Assembly (NCBI RefSeq): GCF_007109225.1
Contig: NZ_VJZK01000006.1
Coordinates: 1-64,000, forward strand
Source: Flavobacterium sp. GT3R68
GTDB lineage: Bacteria > Bacteroidota > Bacteroidia > Flavobacteriales > Flavobacteriaceae
Length of the DNA stretch: 64,000 nt
Reading direction: 5' to 3'
Below, piece by piece: positions 24,887-33,826 of this stretch. The translations under genes and the position numbers were made by a program. Under the pieces are notes generated by a model. It did no database searches. It was not told the origin of the DNA and saw nothing but the letters and a program-made list of their open reading frames with translations. Position 1 is the stretch's first letter. Every line of letters begins with the position of its first letter.

Positions 24887-25651
24887 ATGCAACTCTTTGC
24901 TGATAAAAAATCGATAGTCCGAAAAATATGGGGCAAGAGCGACACCATACTTTTTATTTTTGCGGGTGCCTCGGCCGAATTTGCCTGTAACAAAGCGGTG
25001 GATTGGCTGTACTTCACGGGTAAGCTGCCCTCCGATCCTTTGGGCCGGTTGTTTTCTACCGTAAGATATGCCCGAATGATTGTTTTTGCGTCTGAAGATG
25101 ATGCGCATGAAGCCATTGATTCGCTGCGCCAAATCCATTCGGCCGTCGAACAAAACCGTGGTGCGGTAATACCCGACTGGGCGTATCGGGATGTGTTGTT
25201 TATGCTGATTTACTACTCGATTGCAGCCTACGAACTGCTCGAGAAAAAATTAACCGACGAAGAAAAGGAAGAAGTGTACAATGTCTTTTACCGCGTTGGC
25301 ATAAGGATGGGATTAAAGGAATTGCCGCTTACATACATTGACTGGCTTCCGGTAAGAGAATCCCATTTAATGGAAAACCTGCAAAAGAGTGACTACACTG
25401 CCGATCTTTTTAAGCAATACAAAAAGCATCTCGGGGCCATGCGGTTTACGGTGCTACTCGAAGGCCAGAAATTAGTGGTTCCCAACATAGTAAAAGAGTT
25501 ATTGGACTTCAATGATTTTTCCCTGCTTACACCGGTGGTTCCGCTGTATAAAGTCAGCAGGCTGATGAAGATGGACTGGCTGCTCAAAAGTATCCTCCTC
25601 CCCTCCGATTATAAGGATCAGATCAACGAACTGGACGTACATGCCGATTAA
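24887..25651 (+). CDS. MpaB-like oxygenase family protein (DUF2236)
   Basis: 254 residues, soluble. The order DPLGRLFSTVRYARMIVFAS, EDDAHEAIDSLRQIHSAVEQ, a WAYRDVLFMLIYYSIAAYE helix and later LTYIDWLPV matches the ER-bound oxygenase MpaB/latex-clearing protein Lcp family, which binds a b-type heme and is used in oxidation of ketones and polyisoprene. The usual axial histidine candidate is in RQIHSAV. Actual substrate unknown; assignment is by pattern memory, moderately sure. Confidence 0.65.
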   Translation: MQLFADKKSIVRKIWGKSDTILFIFAGASAEFACNKAVDWLYFTGKLPSDPLGRLFSTVRYARMIVFASEDDAHEAIDSLRQIHSAVEQNRGAVIPDWAYRDVLFMLIYYSIAAYELLEKKLTDEEKEEVYNVFYRVGIRMGLKELPLTYIDWLPVRESHLMENLQKSDYTADLFKQYKKHLGAMRFTVLLEGQKLVVPNIVKELLDFNDFSLLTPVVPLYKVSRLMKMDWLLKSILLPSDYKDQINELDVHAD

Positions 25652-25755
25652 ATGAAATGCCATATATAAGGATTGGTAAGCCAAATTATGTACTTAATTT
25701 TCATATCTTCGTTCGTCAGAAAAAACAGCGTAAACTGACAAAACCAACTATAGCG

Positions 25756-26304
25756 ATGGAAATTAAAATTGACGAAAATTTAAGAATTGAATTGATTAAC
25801 GAAAGTCATTCCCAAGCCATTTTCAATATGGTGGACCAGAATAGAACTCATTTACGCGAATGGTTGCCTTTTGTTGACAGAATGGAATCGGTATTGTTTG
25901 CAGAAAACTTTGTTAAAGGATCGATGCAACGAAATAAAGACGGAGTGGAGTATGCTTTTGTAATCATTGACCATGAAACCGTCGTCGGACGTATAGGTGT
26001 TTACAAGATTGACAACCAGAACAAAATTGGTGAAATTGGATATTGGCTGGTGGAAAACCTTCAGGGAAAAGGTATCGTAACCAAAACATGTAAGGCATTA
26101 ATAGACTTTTGTTTTTCAGAATTGGAACTCAACCGGATGGAGATAAAATGTGGCACCGAAAATCATAAAAGTAAAACGATTCCGGAGAAATTAAACTTTA
26201 CCCACGAAGGCGTTATCCGACAGGGAGAATTACTTTTCGATAAATTCATTGATTTAAATCTGTATTCGTTTACAAAATCAGACAGAAAAAAATTATCAAA
26301 TTAA
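25756..26304 (+). CDS. GNAT acetyltransferase (RimL type)
   Basis: About 182 residues from ATG 25756 (MEIKIDENLRIELINESHSQ); the longer frame from 25657 begins before the likely -7 box (TATCTTCG near 25703). Motifs: NRTHLREWLPFVD, typical of RimL/ribosomal-serine acetyltransferases, VVGRIGVYKIDNQNKIGEIG, and QGKGIVTKTCKALIDFCFSE for acetyl-CoA binding. The late motif reads ENHKSKTIPEKLNF where relatives have N-x-x-S-x-x-x-x-E-K. Likely modifies a protein N-terminus or amine; substrate unknown. Confidence 0.85.
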   Translation: MEIKIDENLRIELINESHSQAIFNMVDQNRTHLREWLPFVDRMESVLFAENFVKGSMQRNKDGVEYAFVIIDHETVVGRIGVYKIDNQNKIGEIGYWLVENLQGKGIVTKTCKALIDFCFSELELNRMEIKCGTENHKSKTIPEKLNFTHEGVIRQGELLFDKFIDLNLYSFTKSDRKKLSN

Positions 26305-26308
26305 AATC

Positions 26309-28072
26309 ATGAATAAAAAATTGTCACATATTCTACATAAAGTCCAGGATGTACTTTTGCGGTATCCGATGGTTTTGGTGATGGCTGCCATCATGGCTGT
26401 GACTATAGTTTATAATGTCGAAACCGAAAATAAATCAGCGGGAAATTTCACTTTAGTTAAAATCATCATCACTTCTGCTCTGGGGATTTCACTGATGTTT
26501 GCCGTAAAAATGCTTTCCCAGCGAATTGGCAAAGAACTTTTATGGCAGGCTTTGGGCATACTTTTTCTTATCGGGTTTTATTTTATTTTGCCCGATGAAA
26601 AAGAACTATTTACAGAAGTATATGCCTTTGTTATCATTCCTACATTTGTACTTTCCCATTTAATGGTGGCTTTTATTCCCTTTCTGAACCATACTCCGGA
26701 AAAAAACTTTTGGCAATACAATAAAAATCTGTTTGTCAATTTTGTTCTGACAGCGATTTTCACGGGCGTTCTTACCGGTGGTGTTCTGTTGGCGATCCTA
26801 TCAGTCGACCAGCTATTTGCAATGGATATCGAAGAAAGGTATTATGGGGAAACCTTTTGTATGTTGGCAATCATAGGAAGCACCTTCATTTTTTTATTAT
26901 TTGACGAAAGTGGGGTTGAATTTCTGGAGAAGGACGGCGACTATCCACAGGTTTTAAAGTTTTTTACCCAGTTTATCCTGATTCCACTTCTGATTATTTA
27001 TTCCATTATCCTTTACCTTTATTCGGCAAAAATCTTAGTGAATTGGGAACTCCCAAAAGGCTGGGTCTCGTACCTGATATTGGCCTACTCCATTATAGGG
27101 ATTCTGGCTTTGCTGTTAGTGCATCCTTTAAAAGAGCAATCCTCTAAATCCTGGGTAAAAATGTTCAGCCGGATTTTTTATTTCACCTTAATCCCGCTGA
27201 TAGTATTGCTGTTTACTGCGATTTTTACCAGGCTGCTGCAATACGGCTTTACCGAAGCAAGGTATTTTGTTTTACTGTTGGCGGTATGGCTTTTGGTTGT
27301 GGTCCTTTATTTCATTTTCATAAAAAAATCAACCATCAAATTTATCCCGGTTTCGCTGTTTTTGTTTGGATTGTTTGCATTGGTATTTCCATATTTCAAT
27401 GCTTTTTCCGTTGCCAAACGCAGCCAGAAATTTGAATTTGAAAAGGTTTTAACCGAAAATAGTTTATTGAAAAACGGGAAAATCGACTTTGATAAAAAAA
27501 TTACTTATGCTGTTGCCTATGACATTTCAAATAAATTTGAGTTTCTAAACAAACGCGTAGAAGAGGATTATTTACAAGGTTTTTTGAATGCTGAAGCAGC
27601 TAAAAGCCTAAAAAATAATGACAAGTATAACATAGGGCACTTAGCAGACCTCTTTAAAAATGTGGAATCAGGGCAAAATGAGTTTGTGGAAAAAACGTTA
27701 CGTCTGTACTCAAAGCAATCTTATTACACTATCAATGATTATCAATATGCTGTGAGTAAAAATTTAATGTATCGGCAGACAAAAATCCACAATGATTATT
27801 TTTGGCTTAGAGAAACGTTTGGAGAAAATCCAATTCTGGAATTGTCTTTAAATTCTAATGAAAAAGTTGACCTCCTGCCTCTTATTGATAAACTTTTTGA
27901 AAAACACACAATTTTAAATGGTGAGATTGAAGCCAATAACATTTCTTTGGAAATCGATTTGGGTAAATATCATATTAAGCTATTTTTTAAGGATATAGTC
28001 AAAACAACTTCCCCTGAAGGTAAGCATCGTTATATAATAGATGACGCCTTGTTTTTAATACGGGAAAAGTAA
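26309..28072 (+). CDS. DUF4153 membrane protein
   Basis: 587 residues with about eleven membrane segments in the first 370 residues and a soluble C-terminal half (EVNKKRVEEDYLQ region to the end). Segments such as FVNFVLTAIFTGVLTGGVLL and the DLAFA/DQLFAMDIEERYYG loop match the DUF4153 family, common in Bacteroidota and of unknown function, sometimes linked to sensing. It overlaps the next ATG by one base (TAATGA), so it is coupled to the MepB-like gene. Confidence 0.8.
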   Translation: MNKKLSHILHKVQDVLLRYPMVLVMAAIMAVTIVYNVETENKSAGNFTLVKIIITSALGISLMFAVKMLSQRIGKELLWQALGILFLIGFYFILPDEKELFTEVYAFVIIPTFVLSHLMVAFIPFLNHTPEKNFWQYNKNLFVNFVLTAIFTGVLTGGVLLAILSVDQLFAMDIEERYYGETFCMLAIIGSTFIFLLFDESGVEFLEKDGDYPQVLKFFTQFILIPLLIIYSIILYLYSAKILVNWELPKGWVSYLILAYSIIGILALLLVHPLKEQSSKSWVKMFSRIFYFTLIPLIVLLFTAIFTRLLQYGFTEARYFVLLLAVWLLVVVLYFIFIKKSTIKFIPVSLFLFGLFALVFPYFNAFSVAKRSQKFEFEKVLTENSLLKNGKIDFDKKITYAVAYDISNKFEFLNKRVEEDYLQGFLNAEAAKSLKNNDKYNIGHLADLFKNVESGQNEFVEKTLRLYSKQSYYTINDYQYAVSKNLMYRQTKIHNDYFWLRETFGENPILELSLNSNEKVDLLPLIDKLFEKHTILNGEIEANNISLEIDLGKYHIKLFFKDIVKTTSPEGKHRYIIDDALFLIREK

Positions 28073-28578
28073 TGACACAAATTACAATCCCGGATATTCT
28101 AATTCCGATTAAAGAACAGGTTTTTGATAATTTGGATTTTGAACTGAAAAATATTATCAAAGAAAAAGAGAGTGCAGAATACGCAGCATACCAATTTGAC
28201 CTGAACCATTTGAAAATAGTGTTTCGCAATGCGAAAACCACACCAACAAAAGCGGGGCAATTTGTGACCCTTTGGAAAAGAATTGCAGGCGGTCCAATTC
28301 GGCCCTTCGATGCTTCGGATGAAATTGATTTGGTTATCATTACGACAAAAGCTGAAAATAGCTTCGGACAATTTGTATTTCCAAAATCAGTTCTGATACA
28401 ACAGGGAATAATTTCGGATGTGAAGGAAGGAAAACGTGCAATCCGGGTTTATCCGCCCTGGAGTAACACCGAAAACAAACAGGCCCAACAAACCCAAAAA
28501 TGGCAACTCGAGTATTTTTTAGAAATACCGGCTGAAAAAACCATCGACAAGGAATTGGCTGAAAAATTATATCTTTAA
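28072..28578 (+). CDS. MepB-family protein
   Basis: 168 residues matching MepB: YAAYQFDLNHLKIVFRNAKT, TPTKAGQFVTLWKRIAGGPI, FGQFVFPKSVLIQQGIIS and GKRAIRVYPPWS are the recognisable blocks. MepB is the third product of the S. aureus mepRAB locus and has no known activity. Here there is no MepA efflux pump nearby. Coupled to the DUF4153 gene upstream. Confidence 0.88.
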   Translation: MTQITIPDILIPIKEQVFDNLDFELKNIIKEKESAEYAAYQFDLNHLKIVFRNAKTTPTKAGQFVTLWKRIAGGPIRPFDASDEIDLVIITTKAENSFGQFVFPKSVLIQQGIISDVKEGKRAIRVYPPWSNTENKQAQQTQKWQLEYFLEIPAEKTIDKELAEKLYL

Positions 28579-28589
28579 GAAAAAATACG

Positions 28590-29237
28590 ATGGCAAAAAA
28601 TGACGGAACCTATCAGGATGTTTATATAAAGCGGGACGGTAAATTCATCAGTTTGAGAAATGACGTAACCGAATTTTGTGAAAAATATATAAAACCTGTT
28701 CATAAAGTAAATTGGGATTGGTCTGAGAGAGATTTTGAAAACCCAAAAAACGATCCGACCATTGAAGAAGCGAGAGTCATCAGAAATGTCATCTTTAAAG
28801 ACTTAAATGATAAAAAAGAAACGGAGGTAAATCTTTCCACAATTAATAATGTTGAAGCGCTCAAAGCTTATTTTAATCCTAAAAGCAAGCATGAAGAATT
28901 CAATATGAACGAATTTGCTTTTGCGCTAAAAGTGGAATTGGAACACGGAAAATTAAAGGCCGCGAACGTTACCAATAACCATCCGTTTCTTACTGCGATG
29001 ATTGTCTTGGCTCACATGACCGAAACGCTATCCTACTATAAAAGACTTCAGATAATGGAGGCAGAAGGTGAAATCTATGAAATTTTACGCAAGATGGATA
29101 AATCCGGTTCTCAAAAGGAAAAATGGCATAAGGCATTGATTAAAACGGAAACGAAACTGATTGAATTTAAAAAAGAACTCGCCGAGCGATTGGATAAGAT
29201 GGATGACATTCCGGCTCTGGAAGAAATTGGTGATTGA
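28590..29237 (+). CDS. DUF5661-like protein
   Basis: 215 residues, soluble, helical. The block FAFALKVELEHGKLKAANVT followed by AMIVLAHMTETLSYYKRLQI recalls DUF5661 (ELEHG...AxDHLxExPDYYTRL), whose members carry histidine/acidic residues. The N-terminal 60 residues are polar and include a WDWSERDFENP stretch. Starts 11 nt after mepB-like and probably in the same transcript. Confidence 0.6.
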   Translation: MAKNDGTYQDVYIKRDGKFISLRNDVTEFCEKYIKPVHKVNWDWSERDFENPKNDPTIEEARVIRNVIFKDLNDKKETEVNLSTINNVEALKAYFNPKSKHEEFNMNEFAFALKVELEHGKLKAANVTNNHPFLTAMIVLAHMTETLSYYKRLQIMEAEGEIYEILRKMDKSGSQKEKWHKALIKTETKLIEFKKELAERLDKMDDIPALEEIGD

Positions 29238-29264
29238 AAAAAATAGTAACGCGATTAAATTCAT

Positions 29265-29738
29265 ATGCCCAGAATTATCCTCAAAACAGAAATTAAGGCC
29301 GACAAGAAAATTATCTTCGACCTTTCCCGAAGTATTGATCTTCATAAAATTTCTGTCCACCATACCAATGAAGAAGTCATAGCCGGAACAACATCTGGAT
29401 TAATTGGACTTAATGAAACGGTTACCTGAAAGGCGAAACATTTTATGATGTCACAATTATTAACTTCAAAAATTACCGCTTTTGAAAGTCCGGATTATTT
29501 TGCAGATGAAATGGTTTCAGGGGCATTTAAGAGTTTTCGGCATGAACATCATTTCGCAGATTTCAATAATGGAACCTTAATGACGGATTACTTTGATTAT
29601 CAATCTCCGTTTGGATTTTTTGGAAAACTTGCGGATGCACTATTTTTAAAAAAATATATGAGAAATTTATTAGAGAAGAGAAACGCCACGATCAAAGATT
29701 TTGCGGAGTCTGAAAAGTGGAAAACGGTGATTGAATAA
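29265..29738 (+). pseudogene. SRPBCC family gene with an in-frame TGA
   Basis: MPRIILKTEIKADKKIIFDL then SRSIDLHKISVHHTNEEVI, IAGTTSGLIGLNETVT, stop TGA (29427-29429), then in the same frame KAKHFMMSQLLTSKITAFES and on to NLLEKRNATIKDFAESEKWK. Relatives read VTW in place of VT-stop, so a single TGG to TGA change explains it. SRPBCC (START-like) proteins bind hydrophobic ligands; this subfamily is often annotated as cell division inhibitor. The downstream part could be expressed from ATG 29445. A sequencing error is also possible. Confidence 0.75.
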
Positions 29739-29871
29739 TTACAAAAAAAAACATAGCCATTTGCCTTTAATAAAATCATTCACAATTTAGTTTAAATTAA
29801 TGAACAGCAGGCTTACTTTGATGGCTATGCCAAAATGCTATCAAGCATTCAAATTTACGATACAACCAGCT

Positions 29872-30243
29872 TTAACTAGCATGAACCCTTTCTTTTCCGG
29901 TATAGGCTACTATTAACGCCATAATTCCAAGAGCCATATTCAAATATGCTGCGGGCTCATTGATATTAAATGCATCTATTACATAATGGACGGCGGGAAC
30001 AAAACGAAGTATTCCTACCCCGATAAGCAATAAACCAAGTAAAATACAATAACCTTTTGCATGTTTTTTTAACCCCAGAACAATACCCATGACACCAAAC
30101 ATTATTTGTATAATAGCGAATGTAAAACTTGTGGTCAATACATTAAAAATAACATCACTGTAAATACCCCAAATCCCTGCCAGAAGCAAAAAAGCACCGA
30201 TTACTACTGAAAAGATGTTGTTTATTTTTCCAGAATCTAACAT
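29872..30243 (-). CDS. small four-helix membrane protein, DUF4383-like
   Basis: 123 residues, four membrane segments (about 12-32, 40-58, 63-82 and 100-116) with short loops; the pattern KINNIFSVVIGAFLLLAGIWG and AYLNMALGIMALIVAYTGK resembles DUF4383. Function unknown. It is the only minus-strand gene between 24 and 32 kb. Confidence 0.65.
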   Translation of the reverse strand: MLDSGKINNIFSVVIGAFLLLAGIWGIYSDVIFNVLTTSFTFAIIQIMFGVMGIVLGLKKHAKGYCILLGLLLIGVGILRFVPAVHYVIDAFNINEPAAYLNMALGIMALIVAYTGKERVHAS

Positions 30244-30657
30244 AATTTCTAACTTTTAATTTGTTTTTCTACATTAAAATTAAGAAAAAATAATGGATTA
30301 ATTTTCCTATTTAACATATAATAAAACAGTACGTAAAGCCCTTTAAAAATTGGCCTGATAGCTCTAATAAATGCCCACTAACCCTTCTGTTTTATACCGT
30401 ATTTTCCTACTTAATAAACATTCGCTATATTTAACGCAATTTTACAACACTATGCAAAATTAAGTCAGTAATATAATAATGAAAGAAGAAGTAATCATAT
30501 TCAAGAATATCAACAGACTTTGGTTTTAATCCAAAATTCTGCATCATCAATTACATCTGGCTATTTGTTTAACAACTAATTAAACGAATGCGTTAAAATG
30601 GAAAGTTTTGTATATTGCATTCATAAAAACCAACTTTAACCCTTAAAATAAATAAGT
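30244..30657. other. 414-bp intergenic stretch
   Basis: AT-rich DNA between divergent genes. A promoter-like TTTTG...TATATTGC lies near 30604-30622 for the plus-strand gene. No coding frame longer than a few codons with support, no hairpin and no repeat was seen. Confidence 0.5.
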
Positions 30658-31068
30658 ATGCGTCCAATCGTTAAAGATATTCTGGCAGTCCTTGCAGGCT
30701 TCATTATCGGAAGTTTGGTAAATATGGGGATAATCATGATCAGCGGTAATATTATTCCGCCACCGAATGGTGCAGATGTCACAACGATGGAAGGATTGAA
30801 AGCGTCAATTCACTTGTTTGAACCCAAGCATTTTATTTTTCCTTTTTTAGCTCATGCCTTAGGAACTTTTACCGGTGCTTTTTTAGCGGCTAAATTTGCT
30901 GTTACCCATAAAATGAGGTTTGCGATGATTATTGGCGTCCTTTTTCTGATTGGTGGAATAGCCAATATTTTAATGCTCCCTTCTCCTACTTGGTATACCA
31001 TTTTGGATTTAGTTGGTGCTTATATTCCAATGGCTTACCTGGGCGGAATATTAGCATTGAAAAAATAG
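30658..31068 (+). CDS. four-helix membrane protein, unknown
   Basis: 136 residues: four membrane segments (about 7-28, 56-77, 83-103 and 112-133), with a loop IPPPNGADVTTMEGLKASIH on the outside. Proteins of this design are common in Bacteroidota and often labelled only as membrane protein. Own promoter upstream. Confidence 0.72.
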   Translation: MRPIVKDILAVLAGFIIGSLVNMGIIMISGNIIPPPNGADVTTMEGLKASIHLFEPKHFIFPFLAHALGTFTGAFLAAKFAVTHKMRFAMIIGVLFLIGGIANILMLPSPTWYTILDLVGAYIPMAYLGGILALKK

Positions 31069-31278
31069 CATATGAAGCTTACCGCGCCATGCCTTGAAAT
31101 TTCTGTTTATACTTTTGTTGTTTGGCTTCCATAATGCTAATGGTCAGAATAAGCCTGTTCGGATAAAGATTAAATTGCTGCCACCGATTGCCGTATTTCG
31201 GACAAATGGAAAAAAGCTGTCAAATATAGGTTAAGTAAAGCTACCTTAAAGCGGTTTTTAATAAAATATTAAAGTAAA

Positions 31279-31734
31279 ATGATCATTAGAGAATATAAAC
31301 CTTCCGACAAAAGTAGAATAATGGAACTTTTGAAGCTAAATACTCCCGAGTACTTTGCGCCTGCAGAAGAGCAAGACCTGATGGATTACCTGAACAATCA
31401 TCTGGAAAATTATTATGTTGTAGAAGAAAATGGTTTTATTGTGGGCTGCGGAGGTTTCAATCGGTCAGACGATCCAGAAATCGTACGGATTTCCTGGGAC
31501 ATTATAAATCCCGAAAGTCAGGGAAAAGGAGTTGGAACCGCCTTGACAAAATTCAGAATCCAGAAAATTAAGGAATTAAAAAACATCAAAGCTATTGTTG
31601 TCAGAACCACCCAATTGGTTTATCCATTTTATGAAAAACTTGGATTTAAACTTAAATCGGTAGAAAAAGATTATTGGGCACCTGGATTTGATTTATATTA
31701 TATGGATCAGAAAGCAGATTCCTTTCATGAGTAG
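31279..31734 (+). CDS. GNAT acetyltransferase
   Basis: 151 residues, classical GNAT: MIIREYKPSDKSRIMELLK start, VEENGFIVGCGGFNR, NPESQGKGVGTALTKFRIQK (acetyl-CoA P-loop QGKGVG), and QLVYPFYEKLGFKLKSVEKD at the end. Substrate unknown. Confidence 0.88.
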   Translation: MIIREYKPSDKSRIMELLKLNTPEYFAPAEEQDLMDYLNNHLENYYVVEENGFIVGCGGFNRSDDPEIVRISWDIINPESQGKGVGTALTKFRIQKIKELKNIKAIVVRTTQLVYPFYEKLGFKLKSVEKDYWAPGFDLYYMDQKADSFHE

Positions 31735-31809
31735 ATTTTCATTTTAAATCCTCTCTGGGATCTTGACTCTTTTGATTTTGTATCTTTGGACACCTGAAAT
31801 CCAGCAACA

Positions 31810-32283
31810 ATGAACATAAAGCTCGTAGCCATCGGCAAAACCGATAATAAAGCCTTACAAACACTTATCGATGATTATCAAAAGCGATTGTCTTTTTATA
31901 TCAAATTCGACCTGGAAATTATACCGGATATCAAAAATGTAAAAAACCTCTCAGAAAGCCAGCAAAAAGAAAAAGAAGGCGAATTGATTTTAGCAAAACT
32001 TGCCCCAACTGACCAACTTATTTTATTGGACGAAAATGGTAAAACCTTTTCTAGTGTCGGACTTTCAGAAGAACTCCAGAAGAAAATGAATTCGGGTGTA
32101 AAAACGCTGGTTTTTGTAATTGGTGGTCCCTATGGATTTTCGGAAACTGTATATGCCAAAGCCCATGGTAAAATTTCACTATCGTTAATGACTTTTTCGC
32201 ATCAGATGGTCCGTTTGTTTTTCATCGAACAATTGTATCGTGGGTTTACCATTTTGAAGAATGAGCCCTACCACCACAGATAG
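31810..32283 (+). CDS. rlmH: 23S rRNA m3-pseudouridine1915 methyltransferase RlmH
   Basis: 157 residues, full length for the SPOUT-class family. The knot region is clear: FVIGGPYGFSETVYAKAHGK and SLSLMTFSHQMVRLFFIEQL YR, with the C-terminal NEPYHHR that contributes to the active site. It methylates pseudouridine 1915 in helix 69 of 23S rRNA using S-adenosylmethionine, on the assembled 70S ribosome. It stands as its own unit with a TATCTTTG -7 box at 31782-31789. Confidence 0.95.
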   Translation: MNIKLVAIGKTDNKALQTLIDDYQKRLSFYIKFDLEIIPDIKNVKNLSESQQKEKEGELILAKLAPTDQLILLDENGKTFSSVGLSEELQKKMNSGVKTLVFVIGGPYGFSETVYAKAHGKISLSLMTFSHQMVRLFFIEQLYRGFTILKNEPYHHR

Positions 32284-32370
32284 TATAAATTCCTGAAAAA
32301 TATTTACGTCATCACAATCTTCGCAGGAATGACAGCCAATGTGTTGTGGGAGTTAGCAGCCCAACAGCCT

Positions 32371-33192
32371 CTAAATAGATTTACTATATAAAATGACCGC
32401 TTCCATCGCTTCTTTAACATCATGAACCCTCAAAATATTGGCCCCTTTTGTCAGAGCAAGGGTATTTAAAACTGTAGTCCCGTTTAAAGCTTCTTCGGAA
32501 CTGGAATTCAATGGTTTGTAAATCATGGACTTTCTGGAGAATCCGACCAACAATGGTAATTCCAACATTTGAAATAATTCAAATTGCTGCAAAATTTCGT
32601 AATTCTGTTCCATTTTTTTTGCAAATCCGAAACCGGGATCAATAATCAGGTCATTAATACCAAAACTTCTGGCTTTGGCTGTTTTTTCAGAAAAATAAAA
32701 TAGCATTTCTTTGATGATATTCTCATATTCCGTCAGCGCTTGCATCGTTTGAGGCGTACCGCGCATATGCATCATGATGTAAGGAACCTGCAATTCCGCG
32801 ACCGTTTCCAGCATTTTTTCATCCAGGCTTCCGGCAGAAATATCATTGATAATCGCCGCTCCTTTTTCAATACAAATTTTAGCGACCTGACTTCTGAACG
32901 TATCAATTGAAAGTATGGCATCCGGGAAGTGTTTTAAAATCAGATCCACCACAGGAGCGATGCGGGATATTTCCTCTTCCTCCGAAACAAATTCTGCATT
33001 GGGTTTGCTGGAATAAGAACCCAAATCAATGAAAGTGGCACCTTCAAACAACATTTTTTCAGTTTGAGAAAGCAGTTCTTTTTCGCTTTTATACTTTCCT
33101 CCGTCAAAAAAAGAATTGGGCGTAATATTCAAAATCCCCATTACTTTCGAAGTAGATAAGTCGATCAGCTGTCCCTTGCAATTAATAGTCAT
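32371..33192 (-). CDS. folP: dihydropteroate synthase
   Basis: 273 residues. The pterin-binding TIM barrel signatures are MGILNITPNSFFDGG (residues 18-32), GATFIDLGSYSSKP, SIDTFRSQVA, INDISAG, DPGFGFAKKMEQNYEIL and GFSRKSMIY. It joins p-aminobenzoate to 6-hydroxymethyl-dihydropterin diphosphate in folate synthesis and is the sulfonamide target. Faces away from the DUF1599 gene across a 90-bp divergent promoter region. Confidence 0.96.
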   Translation of the reverse strand: MTINCKGQLIDLSTSKVMGILNITPNSFFDGGKYKSEKELLSQTEKMLFEGATFIDLGSYSSKPNAEFVSEEEEISRIAPVVDLILKHFPDAILSIDTFRSQVAKICIEKGAAIINDISAGSLDEKMLETVAELQVPYIMMHMRGTPQTMQALTEYENIIKEMLFYFSEKTAKARSFGINDLIIDPGFGFAKKMEQNYEILQQFELFQMLELPLLVGFSRKSMIYKPLNSSSEEALNGTTVLNTLALTKGANILRVHDVKEAMEAVILYSKSI

Positions 33193-33281
33193 CCGTTTGT
33201 GGTTTTAAAGACTTTAAAATTCCTGCATTCAAAAAAATTATTCTTATTTTTGAAAAAATTTGATACAAATATACACCAATA

Positions 33282-33824
33282 ATGAAGAATACTCTCGTGG
33301 AATATGATAACGTGATTGCAATTTGCCGCACACTGTTTATCAACAAAATGAAAGATTACGGAAGTGCCTGGCGCATTTTAAGATTACCGTCATTAACCGA
33401 CCAAATCTTTATAAAAGCCCAAAGAATCAGAAGTTTACAGGAAAACGAAATTCGAAAAATTGATGAAGATGAAACGGGTGAATTTATCGGAATCATCAAC
33501 TATTCCATCATGGCATTAGTCCAATTGGAATTAGGCATTGCAGACCAACCTGATTTGGATGTCGAAAAAGCCACGAAATTATACGACGCAAAAGTCCAGC
33601 TCACAAAGGATTTAATGGAAGCCAAAAACCACGATTACGGTGAAGCCTGGCGTGATATGCGGGTTAGTTCACTGACCGATTTGATACTTCAAAAATTATT
33701 AAGGGTCAAACAGATTGAAGATAACAAAGGTAAAACATTGGTCTCTGAGGGTATTGATGCCAATTATCAGGACATGATTAATTATGCCGTTTTCGCGTTG
33801 ATTTTAATGGATTTTAAAAAGTAA
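33282..33824 (+). CDS. DUF1599 protein
   Basis: 180 residues made of two repeats of the same module: CRTLFINKMKDYGSAWRILR with LPSLTDQIFIKAQRIR, and LTKDLMEAKNHDYGEAWRDMR with VSSLTDLILQKLLRVK. DUF1599 is frequent in Bacteroidota, resembles nucleotide-modifying helical proteins, and has no proven activity. It is 2 nt upstream of the DoxX-type gene and leads the transcript toward tpiA. Confidence 0.9.
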   Translation: MKNTLVEYDNVIAICRTLFINKMKDYGSAWRILRLPSLTDQIFIKAQRIRSLQENEIRKIDEDETGEFIGIINYSIMALVQLELGIADQPDLDVEKATKLYDAKVQLTKDLMEAKNHDYGEAWRDMRVSSLTDLILQKLLRVKQIEDNKGKTLVSEGIDANYQDMINYAVFALILMDFKK

Positions 33825-33826
33825 TT

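Noticed and set aside
29265..29738. Selenocysteine or recoded UGA
   Set aside because: Relatives have Trp at this place, no SECIS-like hairpin is evident, and TGA ends other genes here.
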